In this document: positions 46,238 through 55,483 of the stretch, one piece after another | Numbering within the stretch: the first letter of the stretch is position 1 | Layout: each line of letters opens with the position of its first letter | Assembly: GCF_900639985.1 (NCBI RefSeq) | Contig: NZ_CAAAIM010000003.1 | Location: 186,001-250,000, forward strand | From: Legionella rowbothamii | GTDB taxonomy: Bacteria > Pseudomonadota > Gammaproteobacteria > Legionellales > Legionellaceae | Length of the DNA stretch: 64,000 nucleotides | Direction of reading: 5' to 3' | Notes under the pieces: model-generated | Database searches by the model: none | What the model saw: only the letters and a program-made list of their open reading frames with translations | Told to the model about the DNA's origin: nothing | Position numbers and translations under genes: made by a program

Positions 46238-47266
46238 TTAGTACAGCTCTGTGGGGGCATTATCGAGGGCATTTTGAATAAAATCTAATTTTAGAAGCAT
46301 ATCTTTTATCTCAGGTATGCTAAGTTGCTGAGTGTTATGTGACGTATAGTCTTCAAAATCAGAAATATGCTCCTCACCTTCCACAAAGTATTTATTATAA
46401 TTTAAGTCCCTGTTATCCGCTTGAATACGATAATATCTTCCCATATCTTCTGCTTTAGCCATTTCTTCCCGAGAAATTAAAGATTCATACAGTTTCTCTC
46501 CGTGACGAGTTCCAATAACTTTAACTTCACTATCACTTTTAAAGAGTTCAATTAATGCTTGTGTTAAGTCAGCAATGGTTGAGGCAGGAGCCTTTTGAAC
46601 AAAAATATCCCCTTGATTTGCATGATCAAAAGCATGTAATACCAAATCAACAGAATCCTCTAACGACATTAAAAAACGAGTCATTTTAGGATCGGTTATA
46701 GTTAATGCTTTTTTTGCTTTTATTTGGTCTACAAAAAGAGGAATAACCGAACCCCTTGAAGCCATAACATTTCCATAACGGGTAGCACAAATAATGGGGC
46801 CATTATTTGTAACAACGCGTGATTTAGCGACAACAATTTTTTCCGCCATCGCTTTGGAAATACCCATAGCATTAATTGGGTAAACCGCTTTGTCTGTACT
46901 GAGTACCACTATTTTTTGTACTGCTGCGGCAATTCCTGCAGACAAAACATTATCTGTTCCCAGAACGTTAGTACGCACGGCCTCCATAGGATAAAACTCA
47001 CAGGATGGTACTTGCTTTAACGCGGCAGCATGAAAAACATAATCAACACCAGTCATCGCCTCAGCGATTGCTGAATAATCACGCACATCGCCAATATAAA
47101 ACTTCACTTTGTCATTTTTTAGCTCATTACGCATATCTTCTTGCTTTTTTTCATCGCGGCTAAAAATGCGTATCTCGCGGATATTCGATTTTAAAAAACG
47201 TTTTAAAACCGCATGCCCGAAAGAGCCGGTTCCACCAGTAATCAGAAGGGTCTTATCATTGAACAT
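46238..47266 (-). CDS. fnlA: UDP-N-acetylglucosamine 4,6-dehydratase/5-epimerase (FnlA/WbjB/CapE)
   Basis: The first enzyme of UDP-L-FucNAc synthesis: it dehydrates UDP-GlcNAc at C4-C6 and inverts C5. The 342-residue SDR has ITGGTGSFGHAVLKRFLKS (NAD loop), FHAAALKQVPSCEFYPMEAV and STDKAVYPINAMGISKAMAEKIVV with the catalytic lysine. These features match the short, soluble inverting dehydratases. The next gene (fnlB) ends the pathway's middle step. Within the locus it is on the minus strand, opposite to fnlC. Confidence 0.9.
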   Translation of the reverse strand: MFNDKTLLITGGTGSFGHAVLKRFLKSNIREIRIFSRDEKKQEDMRNELKNDKVKFYIGDVRDYSAIAEAMTGVDYVFHAAALKQVPSCEFYPMEAVRTNVLGTDNVLSAGIAAAVQKIVVLSTDKAVYPINAMGISKAMAEKIVVAKSRVVTNNGPIICATRYGNVMASRGSVIPLFVDQIKAKKALTITDPKMTRFLMSLEDSVDLVLHAFDHANQGDIFVQKAPASTIADLTQALIELFKSDSEVKVIGTRHGEKLYESLISREEMAKAEDMGRYYRIQADNRDLNYNKYFVEGEEHISDFEDYTSHNTQQLSIPEIKDMLLKLDFIQNALDNAPTELY

Positions 47267-47272
47267 TCTAAA

Positions 47273-48148
47273 TTAACTCCATATCAAATTCTTTGATTCA
47301 TACATTAAAGTAATCAATTCGGGCCAAACCGGAGCAACATAACCGGTTGCCTGTTTAAATCGTTCTCCATTTAGAGAACGATCAATCTTAACTTCTTCAT
47401 CTACGACAATATTTATCTCTTTCTTGTAGATCTCAGCAATTAATGAAAGCAAATCATATTTATTAATAGGATTTGCAACAACATGATAAAGACCACACAA
47501 TTCAGGCTTAGGAATAACATAATCACGCATCACTCGTGCCAATTCAAACGTAGGTAGTCCTGAGAAAATGGCGTTTACATATCCTTTTGTTGTATTGCGC
47601 TGGGAAAGAAACCATTCAACCAATGCAGTTTTACTATTGAGCTCATGACCGATTATTGAGGTACGGATGGTAATAGCATGAGAAAACTCGGTGAGTTCCC
47701 CAATAAATTTTGATTTACCATATAAGTCTTCAGCATCCGATTTATCGTTTTCAGTATAAAAACCTTTGTCCCCTGAAAAAACACAATCTGTGCTCACGTG
47801 AATCAAGCGAGCCCCAGATAGGCCGCACAAGCGAGCGAGCCGGTGCGGAAACATGGCATTGATGGGTAATGCAGATAAAGGGTCCTTAGCATTTGATAAC
47901 TGCTTAATCAATCCAATACAATTGATAACAACATCAGGTCGAACTTGTTCAAACACTTTACACAAAACATCGAAATCAAGTACATCAATATTAGAGATTA
48001 AATTAGCGTGGCAAGAACTTGGGAAATACTTAAGATTTTCCCTGTTTCTTAAAGTGCCCCAAACTGTAAAATTACTTTGTTGCTGGTTAAAAGTATGAAA
48101 CACTGCACTTCCCAGCATACCTGTTACACCTAAAACCAGAATCTTCAA
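47273..48148 (-). CDS. fnlB: NDP-sugar reductase of the FnlB/WbjC/CapF-like step (SDR)
   Basis: A 291-residue SDR similar to RmlD-type reductases: ILVLGVTGMLGSAVFHTF (nucleotide loop), VINCIGLIKQ, LIHVSTDCVFSGDKGFYTENDKSDAEDLYGKSKFIGE with the YxxxK catalytic pair. By position between FnlA and a WbuB-like transferase it should perform the C3-epimerisation/C4-reduction to UDP-L-PneNAc. It lacks the C-terminal cupin present in CapF of some species (length 291 instead of about 370), so it belongs to the short FnlB/RmlD-like form. It is 6 bases downstream of the WbuB-like gene's end (48150) and 6 upstream of fnlA. Confidence 0.75.
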   Translation of the reverse strand: MKILVLGVTGMLGSAVFHTFNQQQSNFTVWGTLRNRENLKYFPSSCHANLISNIDVLDFDVLCKVFEQVRPDVVINCIGLIKQLSNAKDPLSALPINAMFPHRLARLCGLSGARLIHVSTDCVFSGDKGFYTENDKSDAEDLYGKSKFIGELTEFSHAITIRTSIIGHELNSKTALVEWFLSQRNTTKGYVNAIFSGLPTFELARVMRDYVIPKPELCGLYHVVANPINKYDLLSLIAEIYKKEINIVVDEEVKIDRSLNGERFKQATGYVAPVWPELITLMYESKNLIWS

Positions 48149-48149
48149 C

Positions 48150-49385
48150 TTAGTTTACCTCTACATTAATTTTGTTATTAAGAATTTCAATGAGCCGGTG
48201 GCTTTGTTTGGTCATTTCAAAATGTTCAAGAAAGTAAGCTCTCCCTGCCGTCCCTAATTTTTCACGCTCTGCAGGTGGCATATAATATAATTTTTCTATG
48301 TTCTTAGCTAGCGAAGAGGCATCCTCTGCAGAAGATACCAACCCTGCGCGTGCATTTTCGATGACGCGTGCTCCCTCACCGTTTAATGCCGCTAAAATAG
48401 GGCGGCCAGCAGCTAAATAAGCTTGGACTTTACTGGGAATTGTATAAGAAAAGATTTCATCTTTTTTTAGAGTCACCAAGAGAGCTGTTGCTCGAGAATA
48501 AATAACTGGCATAAGAGATGCTTGAAAGCGGCCTGGAAGAGATATATTTTTAATCTCTCGTTGTCGTATTTGTTGATGTAACCAATCATTCATGCTCCCA
48601 CTGCCAATCAAAATAATTTTACATTGAGGTAAATGTGCTATTTTCTCTGCGGCATTAAGTAGGGTTTCTAATGCCTGAGCGGTGCCTAAATTACCTGCAA
48701 AAACAAAGCATTTGTTGGATTCTAAGTCTGATAGTAAATCAGCAGGTATATCTTTATCAGACACAGATACTGTTTCTGAGGGCTCTAAAAATAAATTAGG
48801 ATAATAGAGAACTTTTTCCAATGAGGTGTATTTCTCCATCACTGCTGGGAATTTTTGTGATTGAACTAATAACGTATCGGAAGCTGCATAAATTTTTTTT
48901 ACAAGATATCCGATCAACCTCAATAAATGCTTATTTTGAATAAATCCTGTTGCTTGTACACTTTCAGGCCAAAGATCTTGTACCCACACTGCAAGATGTG
49001 CTCGTAAACGCCATTTTAAATAAATGGCAGGAATCACAGAGGTGATGGGAGAGGGTACAAATACAAAAATAGCATCAAATTTCTTTTTCCTTACAAAGCG
49101 AGGAAAATAAAAAAGGCCACTCACTATAAAAGAAAGATAATTTAATAATAGTTTCTTGCCTCCTTTACCGCGGGGTAAAAGTGGGGCACGGTGAACTGGA
49201 ATTCCGGAAAATAATTCTGTGCTGCAGCCCGCAGCGGAGTATCCCTCAAAAATAGTACCTTCAGGATAATTAGGTTTACCAGTAACAACCTCTATTTCAT
49301 GCCCTTGAGCTGCAAGACATTGCACTAAATCATTAATAATGAATGTTTCTGGCCAAAAATATTGTGAGACAACTAAAATTTTCAC
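48150..49385 (-). CDS. Glycosyltransferase family 4, WbuB-like (probable L-FucNAc transferase)
   Basis: A 411-residue GT-B enzyme. The N-terminus MKILVVSQYFWPETFIINDLVQCLAAQGHEIEVVTGKPNYPEG is typical of WbuB-type GT4 proteins, and the C-terminal donor site shows YTIPSKVQAYLAAGRPILAALNGEGA. WbuB relatives are often encoded right after fnl genes and are proposed to transfer L-FucNAc. The minus-strand order here is wbuB-like, fnlB, fnlA, which keeps this link. The substrate is inferred from context. Confidence 0.8.
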   Translation of the reverse strand: MKILVVSQYFWPETFIINDLVQCLAAQGHEIEVVTGKPNYPEGTIFEGYSAAGCSTELFSGIPVHRAPLLPRGKGGKKLLLNYLSFIVSGLFYFPRFVRKKKFDAIFVFVPSPITSVIPAIYLKWRLRAHLAVWVQDLWPESVQATGFIQNKHLLRLIGYLVKKIYAASDTLLVQSQKFPAVMEKYTSLEKVLYYPNLFLEPSETVSVSDKDIPADLLSDLESNKCFVFAGNLGTAQALETLLNAAEKIAHLPQCKIILIGSGSMNDWLHQQIRQREIKNISLPGRFQASLMPVIYSRATALLVTLKKDEIFSYTIPSKVQAYLAAGRPILAALNGEGARVIENARAGLVSSAEDASSLAKNIEKLYYMPPAEREKLGTAGRAYFLEHFEMTKQSHRLIEILNNKINVEVN

Positions 49386-49718
49386 TTATTTCTTTGATGT
49401 GGTTAAATTTTTGTCATCTAAACACTTCCGTATTCTCTGATGAAAAAAACTTGTTCATTTGCGATGATGGTAAAGGATTTTGCTGTCGATCACAACTTAA
49501 AACATTCGGCTGTTCATTTTATGTGCACTCGAGTGCTTAGTCGATTTGAAATTAGATGGTTAGAAATAGAAATTTTTCAATTAACTGTTTAGTCGTATAA
49601 ATTGTTTATTTCTTGATTTTCAAATATCACTAGTTGTTATAAACTCATGGCAATACTCATTGGGCATAATGAATGATCCATTAAATTAAGCCCTCATAAG
49701 TTTGAAGGTTAACTTTTA
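49386..49718. other. AT-rich divergent intergenic region
   Basis: A 333-base stretch between the divergent WbuB-like and acyltransferase genes. No gene, repeat or JUMPstart-like element was seen. It should hold promoters for both directions. Confidence 0.5.
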
Positions 49719-50894
49719 ATGTTAAAGGCAAATCGTTTCGTTGTGCTTGATAGCTTCAGAGGTTTATGCGCCTTGTCTGTAGTGCTTTTTCATTTACACG
49801 TTCCCTATAGCGCCACGGAGTTTAATTTCTTTAGAAACTCCCATTTATTTGTCGAGTTTTTCTTCGTTTTAAGTGGATTTGTTTTATTTCATACCTATAG
49901 AAACACTCTCGCCAATTACCATGATTTTAATCCATTTATTTTCAAACGAATCTTTCGTCTTTACCCCCTGCACTTTTTTATGCTGGCCATCTTTATTCTC
50001 TTTGAATGTGGTAAGTGGTTCGCAGAAATGAAAGGACTTAATTTTAATGGTAGTGCTTTTTCTGGTAGAAATGCATTAAAAGAAATTGTTCCCAATCTTT
50101 TATTGTTACAATCGTGGTTTAATTCCGCTGACCCATTATCATTTAATGGCCCTTCATGGAGCATTAGTGCGGAGCTGTACGTTTATATGTTTTTTGCGGC
50201 GATATTAATTTTGAATCGTAAGTTGAGTTTATATCTTTTCGCCATTATTTCTGGATGTGCATTTTTTTCATTAGCCATGGGTTTGGATGTTCTTAATCAC
50301 AACATCCTGCGAGTTTTTTCTTGCTTTTTTGCAGGCATACTGGCTTATTCTATTTACCAAAAAACATTAACTGTTTCTTTGTCAAAACAGGTCATGACAG
50401 TACTTGAAGGTTTAAGTCTATTCATGATTTTCATGATTTTAAATTGGAACATAAAACATCAAGGTGTAATTGCCAGTATTTGGTTTTGCATTGTCATTAT
50501 AATTTTTTCTAAGGAGGGTGGTTTTTTCTCCTCCTTATTAAAACGCGCGTTTTTTATAAGATTAGGAAAACTATCTTATTCAATTTATATGATTCATTTC
50601 GCAATGATCTTTCTGGTTATAAGCTTCGCGATAGTTTTTTCAAAATTAAGTCATTATGATTTCGCTCCTATGTTGAACGAACCACAGACTGGCGAACTTA
50701 TTCGATACATTACAACTCATTCAGTATGGGGAAATAATGCGTTGGTGCTCGCTATTTTAATTATGATTATTACCCTGGCGCATTTTTCCTGGAAATATAT
50801 TGAAAGGCCAGGAATGGCGTGGGGAGAGCGATTTTTGCTTAGATATAAAAAGGATATGGCGCCTAACAACTCAGCAATTGATCCATCTATTTAA
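49719..50894 (+). CDS. Acyltransferase 3 family membrane protein (second copy)
   Basis: A 391-residue integral membrane O-acyltransferase. FVVLDSFRGLCALSVVLFHLHVPYS has the R-G and H pattern near the N-terminus, VEFFFVLSGFVLFHTYRN follows, and SYSIYMIHFAMIFL sits near the C-terminus. About ten helices. Its sequence differs clearly from the acyltransferase at 40365, so the two probably modify different positions or sugars. It is the only plus-strand gene in the right half of the locus. Confidence 0.87.
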   Translation: MLKANRFVVLDSFRGLCALSVVLFHLHVPYSATEFNFFRNSHLFVEFFFVLSGFVLFHTYRNTLANYHDFNPFIFKRIFRLYPLHFFMLAIFILFECGKWFAEMKGLNFNGSAFSGRNALKEIVPNLLLLQSWFNSADPLSFNGPSWSISAELYVYMFFAAILILNRKLSLYLFAIISGCAFFSLAMGLDVLNHNILRVFSCFFAGILAYSIYQKTLTVSLSKQVMTVLEGLSLFMIFMILNWNIKHQGVIASIWFCIVIIIFSKEGGFFSSLLKRAFFIRLGKLSYSIYMIHFAMIFLVISFAIVFSKLSHYDFAPMLNEPQTGELIRYITTHSVWGNNALVLAILIMIITLAHFSWKYIERPGMAWGERFLLRYKKDMAPNNSAIDPSI

Positions 50895-51063
50895 GGGGGC
50901 GTAACAGGGGTTAACCTCATCTGCTGATGAGGAAACACCAGGGGGCTTGAATGCAGGATAATCCTTAGGTATCACACTTATGCCTCATTCAGGAGATCAT
51001 TGACGATGTTGGGGATGACGCGTCCCTATTACGTTGGCATCATTACCTGAACGCACCCGAAAA
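50895..51063. other. Convergent intergenic region with a small hairpin
   Basis: CCTCATC/GATGAGG (50916-50933, 4-base loop) lies shortly after the acyltransferase stop and could stabilise or end its transcript. There is also a 'ggggatgacgcgtccc' stretch near 51013, reminiscent of dispersed-repeat ends. No gene was seen. Confidence 0.45.
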
Positions 51064-52167
51064 TTATTGTTCATGTAATAATGCAAAAAAGTCATTCCAG
51101 TTGGTCTCATAATTTGGGGTATAAGGCTCGATACTCGTATAAGAAAAAGACTTTTCTATGGCATTCATCCATTCTTCCGGTGCGTTTCGTGGAGCAAAAA
51201 GAGCACCCGGATAGCTGGAAATCACCTCTCTTGCATAGTCCGCATCAAGAGCCACTAACGGCTTTCCAAACATAGCCGCTTCTACCAAGGGTAAGCCAAA
51301 GCTCTCAATATAACTAGGGAAAACTACCGTAGTACATGATTTATAATACATGAGCACTTGCTCGTAGCTTAATGGGCCTAAAAAGTGGACATTGTTTTGT
51401 AAGCCTAATTTCCCAACTAGCTCATATAAATTTCTATTTTCCTGTGGATTAATAGTTAAATATAAGCCGATTAACCGCGACGCATCTTTTTTCTTGAGCT
51501 CATGTAATGCATAAATGAGTTCTTCATGATTTTTAAAATGGGCGCTAGTCGCGGGATAAAACAAAGTATATGGATATGGAAGCTCTTGTGTTGCAATATG
51601 GTTAATATCTCTTCTCAGGATGTCAGGCTTTATCACATAGACATTTTCATTCTTTTGTTTGAAGTAAGTACAGAGCGCTTTTTTCATCCATTGAGTTTGC
51701 ACAACAAACTTTGTTTTTTTGTCAACATGTAAAAAAATAAATAAAGGATAAACGTATTTATAGAACGCCAGACGTCGTTCGCCACGCTTAAAAAAAGACC
51801 ATTTTTGCGTATGTAAAGATAAACCTTGGTGCAAGTAAATAACTTTAGGTATGGTTTTAGAACATGCAATAGAAGTATTTTGTAAAGAGACTAAAGCTTT
51901 AGCTTTTATGTTGTGTTTTTTCAACCACAGTTTTAATCCCCAGCTATCCCAAAAAATCCTCTTTGCAATGGAACTGACTTCTTTCTTAATAAAATAAACA
52001 TTCTTTTTTTCTATAGTGACATTTAAAGAAGGGTGAATAAAAATATAATAAATCTCTTCCTCTCGGACATGGCTTAGAAACTGATGCAGAATTGATAAAG
52101 CACCGCCAGAATTAAGAGCGGTAGCATTCACTACCGTGGCTTCTTTAAATGGGTCATTTCTTTTCAT
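51064..52167 (-). CDS. Glycosyltransferase family 4
   Basis: A 367-residue GT-B transferase. TALNSGGALSILHQFL near the N-terminus and the C-terminal donor-binding region VVFPSYIESFGLPLVEAAMFGKPLVALD (E-x7-E motif) mark it as GT4. LGPLSYEQVLMYYKSC precedes it. It acts on the cytoplasmic side to extend the lipid-linked unit. It is the last gene of the minus-strand set GNAT-deacetylase-GT2-Wzy-GT4 and follows the wzy candidate by 21 bases. The sugar specificity is unknown. Confidence 0.87.
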   Translation of the reverse strand: MKRNDPFKEATVVNATALNSGGALSILHQFLSHVREEEIYYIFIHPSLNVTIEKKNVYFIKKEVSSIAKRIFWDSWGLKLWLKKHNIKAKALVSLQNTSIACSKTIPKVIYLHQGLSLHTQKWSFFKRGERRLAFYKYVYPLFIFLHVDKKTKFVVQTQWMKKALCTYFKQKNENVYVIKPDILRRDINHIATQELPYPYTLFYPATSAHFKNHEELIYALHELKKKDASRLIGLYLTINPQENRNLYELVGKLGLQNNVHFLGPLSYEQVLMYYKSCTTVVFPSYIESFGLPLVEAAMFGKPLVALDADYAREVISSYPGALFAPRNAPEEWMNAIEKSFSYTSIEPYTPNYETNWNDFFALLHEQ

Positions 52168-52188
52168 AAGTCATGCTTAAGATAGTTA

Positions 52189-53658
52189 TCATATCGGATA
52201 AGATGATGATTTTTTTATAGAATATTTCATAATCCAATCATAACAAGGACTAATTAAACATAAGGATAAAGAAACAAAAAGACATTCAAGTAAATTAATA
52301 AATCCTAAATAAGGAATGTTTAAACCTGCAACACACCAGTAGCCTAATATCAAGCCTTGTTGTGATAACAAGAATTTATTTCTCATCATTAAAAAAACCA
52401 TTCGCTCGATATAGCATAATAAAAAGCAAATACCAAACATCCCCAAAAAGACCAAGGCATGGGAATTAGAATAATTTAATATGGCGACCAGTCCAGGCAA
52501 TGATGAAAACATAGTTTCCTTAGTATTTCGATATTTATTGAGTTTTAAAACTTTATGCGTATAAATACCTACATCACCTGCGGATGGTTTTTTTACGAGG
52601 CTCTCTTTAAAAAAGCTCCAACCTGTTTGGGGGAACGCTGTAGTGGCCATCACCGCCTCTAATCCTACCCATCTTCCGACAAAAAGTTTAGACAACTGGG
52701 TAAATTTTTCTTCATTTCCCGATGAGTTCTGTTGAGACTTGTTTGCCAACGATTGTTTACCAGAGTGCTCTTCTAAAGCGAGATTAGAGAACTGGTTTAT
52801 TCGGATAACATTCACGAGAACAATAGATAAGGCGATAAACGCTAAATAAATAATAATCACATTTTTATTTTGCCATAAAGCGAACTTTTTAAAAGAAAAG
52901 TTAAAATTGGAAAAGAGGATCAACAAATAGGGAAGTGTCCAAAAAAGATAAATCGCTCGGCTTAAGATAGATAAAGAGGTAATAAATGCCATGAAACAAA
53001 TATAGTAACCCCGTTGCTTTTTCTTCTTTGGGTCTCGCTCCCATCCTAGAAATGTGGCCATAGACAAAGGGATAGCAATAACCATTAGCCAAATTAGCGC
53101 TGCATTTAGATGAAAAGGTAATATTATCTGAGGGCGCAACCCTGTAGTTGAAATATGATAAAAGATATTGATTGCATTTGCTGTTATTCCAACGAAAAGA
53201 AGAACATACCAAGCGAAATCGCTATGTTTAATATACCATTGAGGCACGTCCAATTGACTATGTTGTCGCCCCACTCTTTTTGTGCAGAGAGAAAATAAAA
53301 GGTTAGCGACTAAAATTCCACCTGCGGCTAGACTTGATATCAGCAAAACTTGATCCCACGCTTCAGGGCTAACAAATTTATGTGTCCAATACCCTGTAGG
53401 TTCAACGAAATAGGCCCCCAGAATAAGATGAGCCATTAACTTCGTCCAAAATCCTAAAAACAACATGATCTGGGCATAAAAAATAACGTAACTTTGTGAA
53501 AAACAAAATGCGCTGAGCAGCACAGCTAACCACGTGGTATCAAAAATAAAGTAATAAAAAGAAGAGCCCTGATAAGAACTCAAGCCTACTAGTGATAAAA
53601 TAAATAAAAATAAAACTAAAGCAATCCCAAACTTAAGATTTAGTATTTTTATTTCCAT
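52189..53658 (-). CDS. wzy: Polytopic membrane protein, probable O-antigen polymerase (Wzy)
   Basis: A 489-residue protein with around 11-12 membrane helices and a large loop between residues of about 270 and 380 (EEHSGKQSLANKSQQNSSGNEEKFTQLSKLFVGRWVGLEAVMATTAF). Wzy proteins share this topology but little sequence. It is the only such protein in the locus, and Wzx is present, so the Wzx/Wzy route is likely. It abuts the GT2 gene with no gap. Confidence 0.65.
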   Translation of the reverse strand: MEIKILNLKFGIALVLFLFILSLVGLSSYQGSSFYYFIFDTTWLAVLLSAFCFSQSYVIFYAQIMLFLGFWTKLMAHLILGAYFVEPTGYWTHKFVSPEAWDQVLLISSLAAGGILVANLLFSLCTKRVGRQHSQLDVPQWYIKHSDFAWYVLLFVGITANAINIFYHISTTGLRPQIILPFHLNAALIWLMVIAIPLSMATFLGWERDPKKKKQRGYYICFMAFITSLSILSRAIYLFWTLPYLLILFSNFNFSFKKFALWQNKNVIIIYLAFIALSIVLVNVIRINQFSNLALEEHSGKQSLANKSQQNSSGNEEKFTQLSKLFVGRWVGLEAVMATTAFPQTGWSFFKESLVKKPSAGDVGIYTHKVLKLNKYRNTKETMFSSLPGLVAILNYSNSHALVFLGMFGICFLLCYIERMVFLMMRNKFLLSQQGLILGYWCVAGLNIPYLGFINLLECLFVSLSLCLISPCYDWIMKYSIKKSSSYPI

Positions 53659-54579
53659 TTATTGCCTCTGGTAAATTTTTATGTAAATCTTTTTCGTAAA
53701 GAAATTTAATATAGTCCGATAAATGTTTTTTTTAAAAATCTGGCTCGGATCAAGCTTAATCGTGGTCGCTAAGTACTGCAATGCTGTTTTATAACGCCCT
53801 GACTCTAAATGAGTTCGGGCAGAAAATAAATAGGAGCGACTTAATATCTTACCTTTTAAATTAAGTAACTTCGGATCGGTACTGGCCATAAGTTCTTTTT
53901 TCATTATGGTTATAAACTCGTCAGCGGTTTCAATACTTACTTTATTGGCTGATATAGCTTGAGAGTGTACCCGTGAATGTCCCAATACTTGGGGGATGTA
54001 TTTAAATTTACCCAATTTTGCTAAATCTAGCTGGTATGCATAATCAGCCATTAAACGATATTTGCTGTCCCAGCCCCCGATTTTATCGAATGCAGTTTTT
54101 AAAAAAAATGCTCCCACCCCAATTCTGCATTTTGCATGAAAAACAAAATCATAATATTCATATTCGGGTGCCGTATATTTACGAATAAACTCAGATTGAC
54201 TGTTAATAACCAAATTATCAGGATAAGTTAATATTACATCGGCGTCTTCTTGAAACGCTTTTACAGAAACGCTCACTGCGTCTTTTGTTAAAATATCATC
54301 CGCGCTTAAATATCCAATTATATCCCCTCGACTTAGAGTCCATCCTTTATTAAGCGTCGCGGCTTGTCCCATATTGGGATGTGAGTCGTAATAAAACTTC
54401 CCTTTATATTTTTGTAAAAAGTCGTGGGTATTATCCGTTGATCCATCGTTTAAAACAATTAATTCAATATTTGGATAATCTTGAGACAAGACACTTTCTA
54501 TTGCCTCCTCCAAATAGGGCATACTATTGTATGCAGGGATCACAATAGATACTAGGGGGTGTAAGTCATTTGACATCAT
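53659..54579 (-). CDS. Glycosyltransferase family 2
   Basis: A 306-residue GT-A transferase: VSIVIPAYNSMPYLEEAIESVLSQDYPNIELIVLNDGSTDNT (nucleotide-binding region), then GDIIGYLSADDI with the D-x-D-like metal site, and FLKTAFDKIGGWDSKYRLMADYAYQLDLAKLG. These are standard GT2 features. It directly precedes the wzy candidate on the minus strand. The donor sugar cannot be predicted. Confidence 0.92.
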   Translation of the reverse strand: MMSNDLHPLVSIVIPAYNSMPYLEEAIESVLSQDYPNIELIVLNDGSTDNTHDFLQKYKGKFYYDSHPNMGQAATLNKGWTLSRGDIIGYLSADDILTKDAVSVSVKAFQEDADVILTYPDNLVINSQSEFIRKYTAPEYEYYDFVFHAKCRIGVGAFFLKTAFDKIGGWDSKYRLMADYAYQLDLAKLGKFKYIPQVLGHSRVHSQAISANKVSIETADEFITIMKKELMASTDPKLLNLKGKILSRSYLFSARTHLESGRYKTALQYLATTIKLDPSQIFKKNIYRTILNFFTKKIYIKIYQRQ

Positions 54580-54694
54580 CTTCCTTTTATATATCTTTAT
54601 GCAGAATATGAAACATTTAGGCTGTATGCCCTCATAATCTGTCGAATAATACAGGTGATCTATTTTGTAAACAATTCATAGATAAAAAAATTAA

Positions 54695-55483
54695 CTAAAG
54701 GCTTAAATCTGATGCATACCGCTGGCATGCAAGAAAATAGCGTAAATGATTTACTGGCCAATCGCATTCAAAATGTCTTCGATTAAATACCTTAGCTGAC
54801 ATATAAGAAGTATATTGATCGGAGCTGAAGTTATATTGGAATAATCTCTGGATCATCAACATGGCCTCATCAGAAATATCAGAATACTTACCATAGGGCC
54901 AAGCAAAAAAAGCACACTCACTTTGCAACATATCTTCTATTTTTTTCTTACAGTCCTTAATTTGTTGTTCCAAGAACTCTGAGTTATTGCTTACTAAGCG
55001 CTCATGATCTAATCCATGAGCCCCAATAACAAAGCCACGATTATGGAGTTCTTGTACCATCGCCTCATTCATTGGCTTTCTAAAGGAAAGATGGGGTGCC
55101 TTTTCCTGAAGAAATTTACAAATATATTCGTCATCACCATAAGTAAAATTAGGGTTAATAAAAAAAGCCGCATTGACATTGTACTTTTCCAATGTAGGGG
55201 CTATTTCATGATAACAGTCATCAAAACCATCATCGAACGTAAATGCTACAGCAGGGCGGCTTAATGGAGTTTTTTCTATGATCAGCTTGCATGCTTGTTC
55301 TATATTTAAAAAATCAACATGAGCCGATAGGCGTTGCAATAATTGACTAAATCTATTTTTACCCTGTTCTCTCTTATCGCCAATAATATGGCCATTTAAA
55401 ATATGAACACAAGGGGAAATCTTTTTGAAGTTTCCCATGAGAGATAGATAGCTGTGTCGAAGAAGTGGTCTAAAAGGTATCAT
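54695..55483 (-). CDS. Polysaccharide deacetylase (NodB-like)
   Basis: A 262-residue protein with AVAFTFDDGFDDCYHEIAPTLEKYNVNAAFFINP (motif 1, the catalytic and metal-binding D-D) and FVIGAHGLDHERL (motif 2, H-x-x-x-H type metal ligands), then ECAFFAWPYGKYSD (motif 3). It is predicted to remove an N- or O-acetyl group from a sugar. Without a signal peptide it may act in the cytoplasm on a lipid- or nucleotide-linked sugar. Its start overlaps the end of the GNAT gene by 14 bases, so the two are made together. Confidence 0.88.
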   Translation of the reverse strand: MIPFRPLLRHSYLSLMGNFKKISPCVHILNGHIIGDKREQGKNRFSQLLQRLSAHVDFLNIEQACKLIIEKTPLSRPAVAFTFDDGFDDCYHEIAPTLEKYNVNAAFFINPNFTYGDDEYICKFLQEKAPHLSFRKPMNEAMVQELHNRGFVIGAHGLDHERLVSNNSEFLEQQIKDCKKKIEDMLQSECAFFAWPYGKYSDISDEAMLMIQRLFQYNFSSDQYTSYMSAKVFNRRHFECDWPVNHLRYFLACQRYASDLSL

